Translations under genes and position numbers: made by a program
Assembly: GCF_043641075.1 (NCBI RefSeq)
Contig: NZ_JBHZRC010000010.1
Location: 122,291 to 186,290, forward strand
Direction: 5' to 3'
Source of the DNA: Bacillus_BD oryzisoli_A
GTDB taxonomy: Bacteria; Bacillota; Bacilli; Bacillales; Cytobacillaceae
Length of the DNA stretch: 64,000 bases
Shown here: one piece after another, positions 24,772 through 33,045 of the stretch
Layout of the letters: every line of letters starts with the position of its first letter
How positions within the stretch are numbered: position 1 is the stretch's first letter
The notes under the pieces: model-generated
Told to the model about the DNA's origin: nothing
Database searches by the model: none
The model's input: the letters and a program-made list of their open reading frames with translations, nothing else

Positions 24772-25644
24772 CTAGTTATTTATGATAAAGTCTTTAAATT
24801 TTGTTACAGGCGGTGACATATATTTATGTGTGCAGTAGCTTAAATAAATGTACCGTTCGTAATGCGGATTGATGATTTTAATAGCTTTGACAGGGAAGCG
24901 GTCAAGTCCAAATATATTAGGAACAATGGCAATCCCTAGATTTGCAGCAACGAAGCCACACACGGTTCCATCATCTGCTAATTCATAGGCAATAGTAGGC
25001 TTCACATCGATACTTTTAAAAAGTGAATCAAGTATCGGACGTAATCCGCTGTTTTGTTCGTAAAAAATAAAAGGATATTTCGCTGCTTCCGCTAGATCAA
25101 TTTCCTGCTTATCTGCTAATGGATGATCTATAGGAGTAATCAATAAAAGCTCCTGTTGCATAATTGGAATGGATGTAATCCCTTCACCTTCAATGTTAGA
25201 TGTAAAGGCAATATCAATTTTATTGGCCTGAAAATCCTCTTTAATTTCCTTCGTTGTCCCTTGATGTAAGTTAAAGTTAATTTGACTATTTTCCTCAATT
25301 TGTAAAAAATCATGAATCAATCTTGGAATGAAATATTGTGATAAGGAGTGTAAAAAGGAAAGGTTAATGGTCCCTTTTCTAGGATCAATTAAGAGCTGTA
25401 ATTCACTTTTGGTATTTTCTAAACTAGTTAGAATGGGACGAACCTGTTGATAAAGAAAATAACCATATTGATTTATTTTTACATTACGGCCTTGTTTATT
25501 GAACAAGCACACGCCCAATTCTTTTTCTAATTCTTTTATCGAATGTGTTAGGCTTGGCTGGGTGATTGCTAATAGTTGGGCTGCCTTTGTATAGTGCTCG
25601 GTTTCAGCTAAAACACAAAAGTACTGGAGCTGATTAATATTCAC
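24772..25644 (-). CDS. LysR-family regulator of the quinate/shikimate cluster
   Basis: A 290-residue LysR protein: winged helix (MNINQLQYFCVLAETEHYTK; TQPSLTHSIKELEKELG) and effector-binding domain. It is divergent from the aroD-type gene, whose promoter carries a LysR-type palindrome at 25824-25838, and the same box precedes the flavoenzyme gene at 27948. The arrangement matches QuiR-type regulation described in Listeria, where shikimate is the inducer. GTG 25644 is chosen because AAAGCGGTGG lies six bases upstream; the frame extends six codons further. Confidence 0.87.
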   Translation of the reverse strand: MNINQLQYFCVLAETEHYTKAAQLLAITQPSLTHSIKELEKELGVCLFNKQGRNVKINQYGYFLYQQVRPILTSLENTKSELQLLIDPRKGTINLSFLHSLSQYFIPRLIHDFLQIEENSQINFNLHQGTTKEIKEDFQANKIDIAFTSNIEGEGITSIPIMQQELLLITPIDHPLADKQEIDLAEAAKYPFIFYEQNSGLRPILDSLFKSIDVKPTIAYELADDGTVCGFVAANLGIAIVPNIFGLDRFPVKAIKIINPHYERYIYLSYCTHKYMSPPVTKFKDFIINN

Positions 25645-25823
25645 AGTAACCACCGCTTTCAAAAATATCTGGATTAAATGTTTAACGTAAGGTCGATATA
25701 ATCAAAATTTACTTCATTCTAATAGAGGTTGTCTATAACTTGTTCAATTGTTCACAAATAGTTCGGACGTTAGTAAAAAAATTGTGAAAAAGTCGCCATA
25801 ATTTAAAGCGGTACATAGAAACG

Positions 25824-25889
25824 ATAGGAATATCCTATTAATTTCATTAAAAAGTCCGATTAGACAATCTGCATTCCGCATAGCATAAT
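25824..25889 (+). promoter_or_regulatory. LysR-type box and promoter of the aroD-type gene
   Basis: The palindrome ATAGGA-ATA-TCCTAT (25824-25838) contains T-N11-A, the LysR consensus. TTAGAC (-35, 25860-25865), an 18-bp spacer and CATAAT (-10, 25884-25889) follow. The shared segment ATTTCAT-AAAAA lies between box and -35. The same layout with identical distances recurs at 27948-28013. The rest of the 25645-25969 gap shows nothing else definite. Confidence 0.72.
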
Positions 25890-25969
25890 GTGGTTGTTAA
25901 GAGATTCACATTAGCGTATTGAAATAGATAGTGCATCATTTAAAAATAAGCAAAGTGAGGGCCGCTTAT

Positions 25970-26731
25970 ATGAGTACATTAAAAATAAAGAATGTTACTG
26001 TCGGTGAAGGGATTCCAAAAATCATTGTTCCGCTTGTCGGCACAACAGAGGAGCAGATTATTTCTGAGGCTGCTCTTGTGAAAGAACTTGCACCAGATGT
26101 TGTTGAATGGCGTGTCGATTTGTATGAATATGTGGAAAATACCGAGGCTGTAAATAACTTGCTGCAAAAGCTTAGAAGCATTTTTACTGAGGAGCTTATA
26201 CTTTTCACTTTCCGCAGTCATAAAGAGGGCGGAAATAAAGAAATCAGTGATGCCTATTATGTGGAATTAAATCAAAAGGCAATTCAAACGCAATATATTG
26301 ATCTTGTTGATATTGAGCTTTTTAACGAAGAAAGCAATGTTAGGGCTATCCTTACAACTGCTAAGGAAAACGATGTATTCGTTATCATGTCCAATCATGA
26401 CTTCTATAAAACACCGGCTAAAGACGAAATTGTATCTCGCCTTCAAAAAATGAAAGAATATGGTGCTGATATACCTAAGATTGCAGTAATGCCTGCTTCA
26501 GTGGATGATGTCATTACATTAATCGATGCAACCAATACTATGAAGACACAGTATCCAGAAACTCCTATCATTACAATGTCAATGGGTGGAAAAGGTGTGA
26601 TCAGTCGTTTAGCAGGTGAAGTATTCGGGTCGGCATTCACTTTTGGCGCTGGGAAGGAAGCTTCTGCTCCAGGTCAGATCCCTGTAGCACAGCTAAGACT
26701 GGTTTTAGAAATATTGCATAAAAGCATGTAA
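25970..26731 (+). CDS. aroD: 3-dehydroquinate dehydratase, type I
   Basis: Dehydrates 3-dehydroquinate to 3-dehydroshikimate through a Schiff base. The 253-residue length is normal; EWRVDLYE, the catalytic His in MSNHDFYKTP and the Schiff-base Lys in IPKIAVMP are present, with SMGGKGVISR binding the substrate carboxylate. ATG 25970 follows GTGAGG; the frame runs back to 25931. B. subtilis uses a type II enzyme or another locus for biosynthesis, and here the gene is beside YdiB-type dehydrogenase under a LysR regulator, so catabolism of quinate or shikimate is likely. Confidence 0.93.
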   Translation: MSTLKIKNVTVGEGIPKIIVPLVGTTEEQIISEAALVKELAPDVVEWRVDLYEYVENTEAVNNLLQKLRSIFTEELILFTFRSHKEGGNKEISDAYYVELNQKAIQTQYIDLVDIELFNEESNVRAILTTAKENDVFVIMSNHDFYKTPAKDEIVSRLQKMKEYGADIPKIAVMPASVDDVITLIDATNTMKTQYPETPIITMSMGGKGVISRLAGEVFGSAFTFGAGKEASAPGQIPVAQLRLVLEILHKSM

Positions 26732-26761
26732 CGAAAGTGAACTAACAAAATTTTTTTGAAC

Positions 26762-26785
26762 AAAATGTGAAAATATTCACATTTT
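26762..26785 (+). terminator. Hairpin between aroD- and aroE-type genes
   Basis: AAAATGTGAA / TTCACATTTT 10-bp perfect stem with loop AATA and a short T run. It may lower read-through or be an mRNA processing site; it is AT-rich and weak. Confidence 0.4.
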
Positions 26786-26847
26786 TATCATAGCTTGTCA
26801 TAAAACAAATAAAAAATAACTAAGGAAAGCAACAGGAGGAATTTACA

Positions 26848-27726
26848 ATGGCAGACCAAGGACGTATTGATGGAAGAACACAGCTTATCGGATTAATTGC
26901 TACACCAATTGGACATTCTCTATCACCAGCAATGCACAATATGTCATTTCGTAAATTAGGACTAAATTATGTATACCTTGCATTTGAAGTAGGCAATCAA
27001 CAATTGGAAGATGTTTTGACGGGATTTCGTGCATTAAATATTCGCGGCTGCAATGTGTCCATGCCGAATAAAACCAAAATTCTCCCTTATTTAGATGAAA
27101 TTTCACCAGCAGCAAGATTTGCCGGTGCTGTAAACACGGTTGTGAATGAAAATGGTAAATTAGTTGGACATATTACGGACGGTATTGGCTATGTACTTGG
27201 CTTAAAGGAATCTGGTGTTGATATTAAAGGCAAGAAACTTACGTTAATGGGTGCAGGCGGTGCAGCAACTGCGGTTGCTATTCAGTGTGCGATTGATGGT
27301 GCTGCTGAAATCTCTATTTTTAACCGTGACGATGAATATTATGATCGTGCTGTGAAAAATGTAGATATTATTAATAATGAAATTGAAGGTATTAACTGTA
27401 AAGCGAATGTATTCCGTCTTGAAGATTTGGATCAATTAAAAGCAGAAATAGCTACAAGTGATATTTTAACAAATGGAACAGGAGTTGGCATGAAGCCGCT
27501 TGAGGACCAATGTTTAATTCCAGATGCATCCTATTTACGTCCAGACTTAATCGTATCTGACGTCGTGTACATCCCGCGTAAAACTAAATTGCTTGAGCTT
27601 GCAGAATCTGTCGGCTGTAAAGCAATTAACGGGCTAGGCATGATGCTGTGGCAGGGAGCAGCTGCATTTGAAAAGTTCACTGGGCATGAAATGCCTGTTG
27701 AATATGTAAAAGAACAAATGTTTTAA
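26848..27726 (+). CDS. Quinate/shikimate dehydrogenase, YdiB type
   Basis: NAD(P)-dependent oxidoreductase for shikimate/3-dehydroshikimate and probably quinate/3-dehydroquinate. The 292-residue protein has GHSLSPAMHN, NVSMPNKTK (catalytic Lys), NTVVN, DGIGY (catalytic Asp) and the GAGGAATAV nucleotide fold. The SMPNK motif and the end VEYVKEQMF match E. coli YdiB more closely than biosynthetic AroE. CAGGAGG precedes ATG. It is 116 bases after the aroD-type gene, the same pair as ydiB-aroD in E. coli and the Listeria qui2 operon. Confidence 0.92.
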   Translation: MADQGRIDGRTQLIGLIATPIGHSLSPAMHNMSFRKLGLNYVYLAFEVGNQQLEDVLTGFRALNIRGCNVSMPNKTKILPYLDEISPAARFAGAVNTVVNENGKLVGHITDGIGYVLGLKESGVDIKGKKLTLMGAGGAATAVAIQCAIDGAAEISIFNRDDEYYDRAVKNVDIINNEIEGINCKANVFRLEDLDQLKAEIATSDILTNGTGVGMKPLEDQCLIPDASYLRPDLIVSDVVYIPRKTKLLELAESVGCKAINGLGMMLWQGAAAFEKFTGHEMPVEYVKEQMF

Positions 27727-27781
27727 GATATATAGTGTAGGATAACTGGGTAAAAGAGAATCCACCCTGCTCGATACACAT

Positions 27782-27826
27782 GGCACTTTTTGTTTATAAA
27801 AATGGAACAAAAAGTGTCCTTTTTTA
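27782..27826 (+). terminator. Terminator after YdiB-type gene
   Basis: GGCACTTTTTGTT pairs with AACAAAAAGTGTCC (one bulge), followed by T6. It separates this operon from the flavoenzyme gene, which has its own promoter. Confidence 0.75.
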
Positions 27827-27947
27827 TGACTTCATTAATTGTGAACGAAAGATTCACAAGTATTTTCAAGGCTGTTTTTGCAGAAGATTGATCATTTGAT
27901 TACAAAGCCCTGATCTAAGAGGGGCGGAATATAGCTTTGTTGGATTA

Positions 27948-28013
27948 ATAGAATTTCCGAATTGATTTCATAAAAAAAGGCAATTAGACTTTATCGATTG
28001 AATCTTAGATAAT
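27948..28013 (+). promoter_or_regulatory. LysR-type box and promoter of the flavoenzyme gene
   Basis: ATAGAATTTCCGAAT (27948-27962, T-N11-A) lies exactly 36 bases before TTAGAC (-35, 27984-27989), followed by an 18-bp spacer and GATAAT (-10, 28008-28013). Box-to--35 distance, -35 sequence, spacer length and the ATTTCAT-AAAAA element are the same as at 25824. The preceding 27827-27947 is AT-rich with no gene. Confidence 0.72.
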
Positions 28014-28128
28014 ATGCTTGTAAGTTATTTCACAAACAGTTAAATAAGCAGCTGCTAGCAAAAAAAAGTAATCTGAAAGATAAGTAGATTGATAAATAAA
28101 GCAAGAATTACTTTAGGGGGTAAATAAA

Positions 28129-30162
28129 ATGGCTAGTTATGAAAACCTTTTCAAACCATTAACAGTAAATAGAATGACTATAAAAAACCGTATCGTTATG
28201 CCGCCAATGGGAACAAACTTTGCCGATCCCAGCGGTGCAATTAATGAAAAGCATATTCAATATTATGAGCAAAGAGCAAAAGGCGGAACAGGATTAATTA
28301 TTCTAGAAAATGCCTGTGTAGCGTTCCCATTAGGCTCAAATGGATCAACACAACTTCGCATTGACCACGATATGTTCATACCAGGACTCTACAAATTGAC
28401 AGAAAGATTGCATAATCATGGTACAAAAGTGGCGATTCAAGTCAATCATGCAGGCGCATCAGCAGTGCCTGAAAGAATCGGTTGTCAGCCAGTTTCCTCA
28501 TCAACTATTCCTTCAAAGGATGGCGGAGCCGTTCCAAGACCTTTAGAAAAAGAGGAAATCCTAGAGATTGTTGATCAATATGGTAAAGTGGCAAGAAGAG
28601 TTGTACAGGCAGGCTTTGATGCAATTGAAATTCATGCAGGACACTCTTATCTCCTTTGCCAGTTCCTATCACCTGTCTATAACAAACGAACAGATGAATT
28701 TGGCGGAAGCAATGAAAATAGAGCAAGACTAACAAGAATGGTGATTGACCGAATTAGAGCAGAAGTTGGACCATTCTTCCCAATCATGCTTCGTATTAGT
28801 GCAGATGATTTTGTAAAAGGCGGCAACACACTAGAAGATACTTTAGAGATTTTAGAGTATTTAAATGAAGGAATAGATATCTTTAACGTATCAGCTGGAT
28901 TAAATGATTCATTACAATATCAAATTGACCAAATGAGCCTTCCGGATGGCTGGCGTTCCTATATGGCTAAAGCAGTAAAAGATAAATTTAATAAACCAAC
29001 CATCACAACAGGCAATATTCGTAACCCACAAGTAGCAGAATCTATACTAGCAGAAGGCGAAGCCGATTTAATCGGTATGGGACGCGGTTTAATTGCGGAA
29101 CCTTTCTGGGTAACAAAAGTACAAAATGGGCAGGAAGAGGATCTAAGAAAATGTGTTTCCTGTAATATCGGCTGTGCTGGTAATCGGATTGGCCTAAATC
29201 GACCATTAAGATGTACAATCAATCCGGATTTATTTCATAACGATGAATACAGAGAAAGAAACGTGATGAAGGAAACAACAGTGGTTGTGAATGGCGGAGG
29301 AACAGCAGGTCTTGAAGCTGCCTGTACAGCCGCAGAGGTTGGCTGTAAAACGGTCCTAATTGAGCAAAACCTTGAATTAGGCGGACTTGCAAAATTTATT
29401 GCAAAATTACCTGAAAAGAAGAGAATTGCCGATTTTCCACATTATCTTGTGAAGCGTGCTGAAAGACTAGAAAATCTAAGTATCCTAACAAATACAAAGG
29501 CAGATATCGGTTTAATTGAAAGTTACCATCCTGATGTCGTGATCAATGCAACAGGCTCAAAACCACTATTGCCGCCTATCAATGGATTAATGGATTATAT
29601 CGATAAAGAAGATGGCACGGTCTATTCAATCTTTGGTCTATTAGGTAGAGTTGAACAATTTGAGAACGTACAAGGTAAAAAGATCGCGGTTATAGGTGGC
29701 GGGGCAGTAGGCTTAGACGTCGTTGAGTTCTTTGCTGAAAGAGGAAACGATGTCACCATTGTTGAAATGATGCCGATAGTGGGAAAAGATCTGGATGTCA
29801 TTACAAAATTATCAATGATGTCGATGATTAAGGAACATAACGTAGACGTACGTACAAGTACCGCCCTTACAGCTGTTTCAGGAGACCATTTCAACGTGAA
29901 GTTTGATGGAGTTGATTCTGCTATCGAGTTCGATTATGGCTTTGTCTGCTTAGGGATGAGACCTGAAAATAGTGGATTCGGAGAATTAGAGACTTATTTC
30001 ACTGCACAAGGTGTTGAGGTTGTTAATATTGGCGACAGCTGGGGAGCAAGAAAAATCATGGACGGTGTTCGTGAAGGCAGAAATATCCTTACAACATTAA
30101 CAAAAATCGGTGCGTTGAAAGAAGGTAGCGGAGTGAAGCCTAGAGAGGCTGTACTAGTTTAA
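28129..30162 (+). CDS. NADH:flavin oxidoreductase / enoate-reductase-like enzyme
   Basis: A 677-residue relative of 2,4-dienoyl-CoA reductase (FadH), enoate reductase and BaiCD. Residues about 5-340 form the FMN-binding old-yellow-enzyme barrel (IEIHAGHSYLLCQFLSP with its HxGHxYL signature); CVSCNIGCAGN and a further C in RPLRCTIN provide the 4Fe-4S cluster at about 345-365; about 385-660 is a FAD/NAD domain (VVNGGGTAGLEAA, IAVIGGGAVGLDVVEF). Such enzymes reduce C=C bonds conjugated to carbonyls. Its promoter is co-regulated with the aroD-type operon, so 3-dehydroshikimate, an enone, or a derivative is a possible substrate (inference). Confidence 0.9.
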   Translation: MASYENLFKPLTVNRMTIKNRIVMPPMGTNFADPSGAINEKHIQYYEQRAKGGTGLIILENACVAFPLGSNGSTQLRIDHDMFIPGLYKLTERLHNHGTKVAIQVNHAGASAVPERIGCQPVSSSTIPSKDGGAVPRPLEKEEILEIVDQYGKVARRVVQAGFDAIEIHAGHSYLLCQFLSPVYNKRTDEFGGSNENRARLTRMVIDRIRAEVGPFFPIMLRISADDFVKGGNTLEDTLEILEYLNEGIDIFNVSAGLNDSLQYQIDQMSLPDGWRSYMAKAVKDKFNKPTITTGNIRNPQVAESILAEGEADLIGMGRGLIAEPFWVTKVQNGQEEDLRKCVSCNIGCAGNRIGLNRPLRCTINPDLFHNDEYRERNVMKETTVVVNGGGTAGLEAACTAAEVGCKTVLIEQNLELGGLAKFIAKLPEKKRIADFPHYLVKRAERLENLSILTNTKADIGLIESYHPDVVINATGSKPLLPPINGLMDYIDKEDGTVYSIFGLLGRVEQFENVQGKKIAVIGGGAVGLDVVEFFAERGNDVTIVEMMPIVGKDLDVITKLSMMSMIKEHNVDVRTSTALTAVSGDHFNVKFDGVDSAIEFDYGFVCLGMRPENSGFGELETYFTAQGVEVVNIGDSWGARKIMDGVREGRNILTTLTKIGALKEGSGVKPREAVLV

Positions 30163-30189
30163 GTCGAATTGTTTTTACAAAAAGGATGT

Positions 30190-30217
30190 AATCCCCCTAT
30201 ATTATAGGGGGATTTTT
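30190..30217. terminator. Terminator between flavoenzyme gene and hemAT
   Basis: AATCCCCCTA / TAGGGGGATT stem with T5; it lies between convergent genes. Confidence 0.88.
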
Positions 30218-30221
30218 ATTA

Positions 30222-31514
30222 TTAATGAATATCCTGTGATATCATCGTTAAATCAGTCGCAGAAACTGCTACTTCCTTAAAGGCAGAGCCTAATTCATTG
30301 GTTCTGTTGACAAAGGACAGAAGCTCCTGTTCAATCTTTTGATTTTGGATTTTTGTTTCATCCAAAGTGACTAATATTTGCTGGAAGTAATGTTCGGTTT
30401 CTTGCATTGTGTAATTCTCATCATTGACGGCTGTTTTGATCATTTCTAGTGATTGCTTTAGTTTTTCAATTTGCGTATTGGTGTTTAAGGTTAGAGAGGA
30501 TACATTTGTAACGGATTTTTTCGTTTCTTCAGATAGTTTACGTACTTCATCTGCAACAATAGAGAAGCCCCGTCCGTGTTCCCCGGCTCTAGCTGCTTCA
30601 ATAGCGGCATTTAATGAAAGTAAATTGGTTTGATCTGCAATACCTGTAACGATTTCAACTATTTCCTGTGTTTGTTTTGAGATATCTAAGAGAACCTGGA
30701 CATCACTTGAAATATCATTCACAGAACGCTGGATATTTGATAAATTAAGCGTTTGTTTATGCAATTGTTCCTTTCCTTTAAGTGCTCTTTCCTCTGCCAA
30801 GGTGGATAATTCCGAGCCCTTGTTAGCGATGGAGACAATTTCATTTGATTGCGTGCATAAATGCTGAAAAGATGCATCCGTTTCTTGAGAGATGGCTGCG
30901 AGATTGAGCGATGCATTTGCGACGGATTCCCGGATATTTCTCTTTTCCTCCTCTGTTTCAATATTGATTCGATTAACCTCCATCTCATATGCTTCCAATA
31001 CGATTTGTTGTTCAAAGTTTAAGATTTTTGTGACTGCGATAATAGCGGTATGACAGTCCTCTTTATTTGGAAGCTTTTCAACAAGAATAGAAATAATGGA
31101 AAGAATCAAATTTTGGAATGCAACCATATACCACTTTGTCGGCAGATCTATCTTGACATGCATAAAGGCTATTCTTTTTCGTTTTTCTATAAATTCTTCA
31201 TCAATGACACCAGTAAACATTTCAAGGAGATGCTGCTTCAGTGTGACCTTCAATCGATCTGTTGAACTGTAGGCTTTAATAATCTTAACTAGTGATGGCT
31301 CCTGTTCAAGGGTCCAATAATATTGATCCGCTATCATATCCAGCTTTTCTTTAATAAACGGCTGCAAAGCATGGATAACGTCCAAATCATCCGTTGTCAT
31401 ACCAATCATTTCCAATTGTTTTTTTACATCGGTACCATCCGAAATGTCTATTTTGCCGATTCCTTTTGCTAGATCCCATGCCTGCTGCTCTTGCTTTTGT
31501 TTGATAAAAAACAT
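30222..31514 (-). CDS. hemAT: Heme-based aerotaxis transducer HemAT
   Basis: A soluble 430-residue chemoreceptor that senses O2. Residues about 1-180 are a globin-coupled sensor domain, with the likely proximal heme histidine in FMHVKIDLPTKWYM; about 190-430 is a methyl-accepting signalling domain with the conserved tip IVEIVTGIADQTNLLSLNAA and EAARAGEHGRGFSIVA that contacts CheA/CheW. No membrane segment is present, as usual. ATG 31514 lies six bases after GGGAGGGG; the frame extends five codons upstream. Confidence 0.93.
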   Translation of the reverse strand: MFFIKQKQEQQAWDLAKGIGKIDISDGTDVKKQLEMIGMTTDDLDVIHALQPFIKEKLDMIADQYYWTLEQEPSLVKIIKAYSSTDRLKVTLKQHLLEMFTGVIDEEFIEKRKRIAFMHVKIDLPTKWYMVAFQNLILSIISILVEKLPNKEDCHTAIIAVTKILNFEQQIVLEAYEMEVNRINIETEEEKRNIRESVANASLNLAAISQETDASFQHLCTQSNEIVSIANKGSELSTLAEERALKGKEQLHKQTLNLSNIQRSVNDISSDVQVLLDISKQTQEIVEIVTGIADQTNLLSLNAAIEAARAGEHGRGFSIVADEVRKLSEETKKSVTNVSSLTLNTNTQIEKLKQSLEMIKTAVNDENYTMQETEHYFQQILVTLDETKIQNQKIEQELLSFVNRTNELGSAFKEVAVSATDLTMISQDIH

Positions 31515-31631
31515 TTTAACCCCTCCCACCTAGCAATCTGTTATGAATAAATAATACCATATTATAGGAGGTATTTCTTTTTTTATTAGGTTAAATTACT
31601 TGTTTTTATGTTCATAATTAGTGCTAATGAC

Positions 31632-31790
31632 TTATTTGTAAATAGAAAAGAAAGGAAGCACGATAATCAGTATACAAAGACAAATGGTGGCTAGTGCACC
31701 AAATTTTTGCTTATCCTTCCACAAAGTGATGGCAAAGCCAAGGGTGTAGAGTGTTATAACAAATAAGATAGCGGCAATAAAGTAATTCAA
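31632..31790 (-). CDS. Germinant receptor D-type small membrane protein
   Basis: A 52-residue protein starting with TTG at 31790, four bases after the gerC stop codon. Its GGAGG ribosome binding site lies within the last codons of gerC, so it is translationally tied to the operon. The product has two membrane segments (FIAAILFVITLYTLGFAITL and TICLCILIIVLPFF) separated by a short basic loop (WKDKQKFGAL). This is exactly the size and topology of the small D proteins associated with Ger receptor operons of Bacillus, which modulate germination. No other small frame fits here. Confidence 0.75.
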   Translation of the reverse strand: MNYFIAAILFVITLYTLGFAITLWKDKQKFGALATICLCILIIVLPFFSIYK

Positions 31791-31794
31791 TTAG

Positions 31795-33045
31795 TTAATC
31801 CTCCTTGTTATTCAGTACCTTTTTTTGAATGCCAAAGTCCTCAATTACAATATCCGGCTTTATGGTAACATCCGCTTTAGGATATGCCTTTGCCCAATTA
31901 AACCGCTCGAATTCCTTGTTGGTTTTAAAATGTTTTCTTGCATATAAAGATAAAGGGTACGGGGATCCTTTTAATTCGGTTTGTGTTTTTTCCTGAATCT
32001 TTTCAAATAATGCTGTCGTATCTTTTACTATAAATTCTTTCAAGAAATTTTTTTTCTCTGGGTCCTTTGCATAGTTGACCATGGATGGATTTGACATGAT
32101 TGTCAAGGTCAATGGGATTGTGATCTCAATCTTTGGCCTAACTCCATTCAGATTCATCGTGATTTTATTATTATTCGTTTTTGTAACTCGAGCTGCTAGC
32201 TGGTTATCGCTTTCCGAAAAAGGATCTGGTACATTGACTAAAACATCTTGTATATCAGTTGTATCGTCAAGAATATTGATGAGACGTGTATCTAATCCAT
32301 CCAATTTATCAACCATGACACCGTTTTTGAAGACGGCTGATCCGGAAAATTGTGTTTTATCCAGTTCCCCTGTTACATTTAATTGTCCTGCCGCGTAATG
32401 ATCCTCCCCTTTAAAGTTAGAACTCTTTTCTATTTCTGTAGTGGTATACATGGCCATAAAGAGGTCCGTTCCTCTGTCTAAAGCAGAGAAATAACGAAAA
32501 AGTGTAGAGTCAGGAATTAACCCGTTATTTATTCCATTATCAATCATGAATTGAAAATACTTATGCGGTCTTGTTTCCATCCTTGGGTGGTTTTTCAGAA
32601 AATACTCGGAAGCCTTTTCTTTACATACTGCTAAATAACTATCTAGACGAATTTCCTTGTCTTTTAGTGTAGACGTAATGATAGGGAGAAAATTTGGATC
32701 TTTCGCAAATTCCTCCGAAACAATGATTACTTTTAATAATTCATAGCTGATATCACGAGAGATGACGGAATTAGCAGTTGCTTTTGCGGCAATGAAGTCA
32801 TTTGCATCAAATGAGATAATTTCTCGTGGTTTTTCCGTTGATCCACCGCCTCCTTGTACACTCCCAACCTCAGGGTTAGCGATTAACATGGTTACTTTAA
32901 TTTTCCCTTTGAGTTTCGAATGGTCAATCCCCAGTCCAATGACATATGCGTTCTCCTCCAGTTCTTCGCGGTCCCAACAGCCTGTTAATGAACAAATGAT
33001 GCTTATAATAATCAACAGTTTACATACCCTTTTTATGTTTTGCAT
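31795..33045 (-). CDS. gerC: Germinant receptor subunit C (Ger(x)C lipoprotein)
   Basis: A 416-residue lipoprotein subunit of a spore nutrient receptor. A lipobox (SLTGC at about 20-24) follows a hydrophobic signal segment, then WDREELEENAYVIGLGID begins the conserved GerC N-terminal domain. It is anchored on the outer face of the spore inner membrane. GGAGAATTC precedes ATG, and the gene overlaps the end of gerB by 26 bases. The germinant cannot be predicted. Confidence 0.92.
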   Translation of the reverse strand: MQNIKRVCKLLIIISIICSLTGCWDREELEENAYVIGLGIDHSKLKGKIKVTMLIANPEVGSVQGGGGSTEKPREIISFDANDFIAAKATANSVISRDISYELLKVIIVSEEFAKDPNFLPIITSTLKDKEIRLDSYLAVCKEKASEYFLKNHPRMETRPHKYFQFMIDNGINNGLIPDSTLFRYFSALDRGTDLFMAMYTTTEIEKSSNFKGEDHYAAGQLNVTGELDKTQFSGSAVFKNGVMVDKLDGLDTRLINILDDTTDIQDVLVNVPDPFSESDNQLAARVTKTNNNKITMNLNGVRPKIEITIPLTLTIMSNPSMVNYAKDPEKKNFLKEFIVKDTTALFEKIQEKTQTELKGSPYPLSLYARKHFKTNKEFERFNWAKAYPKADVTIKPDIVIEDFGIQKKVLNNKED

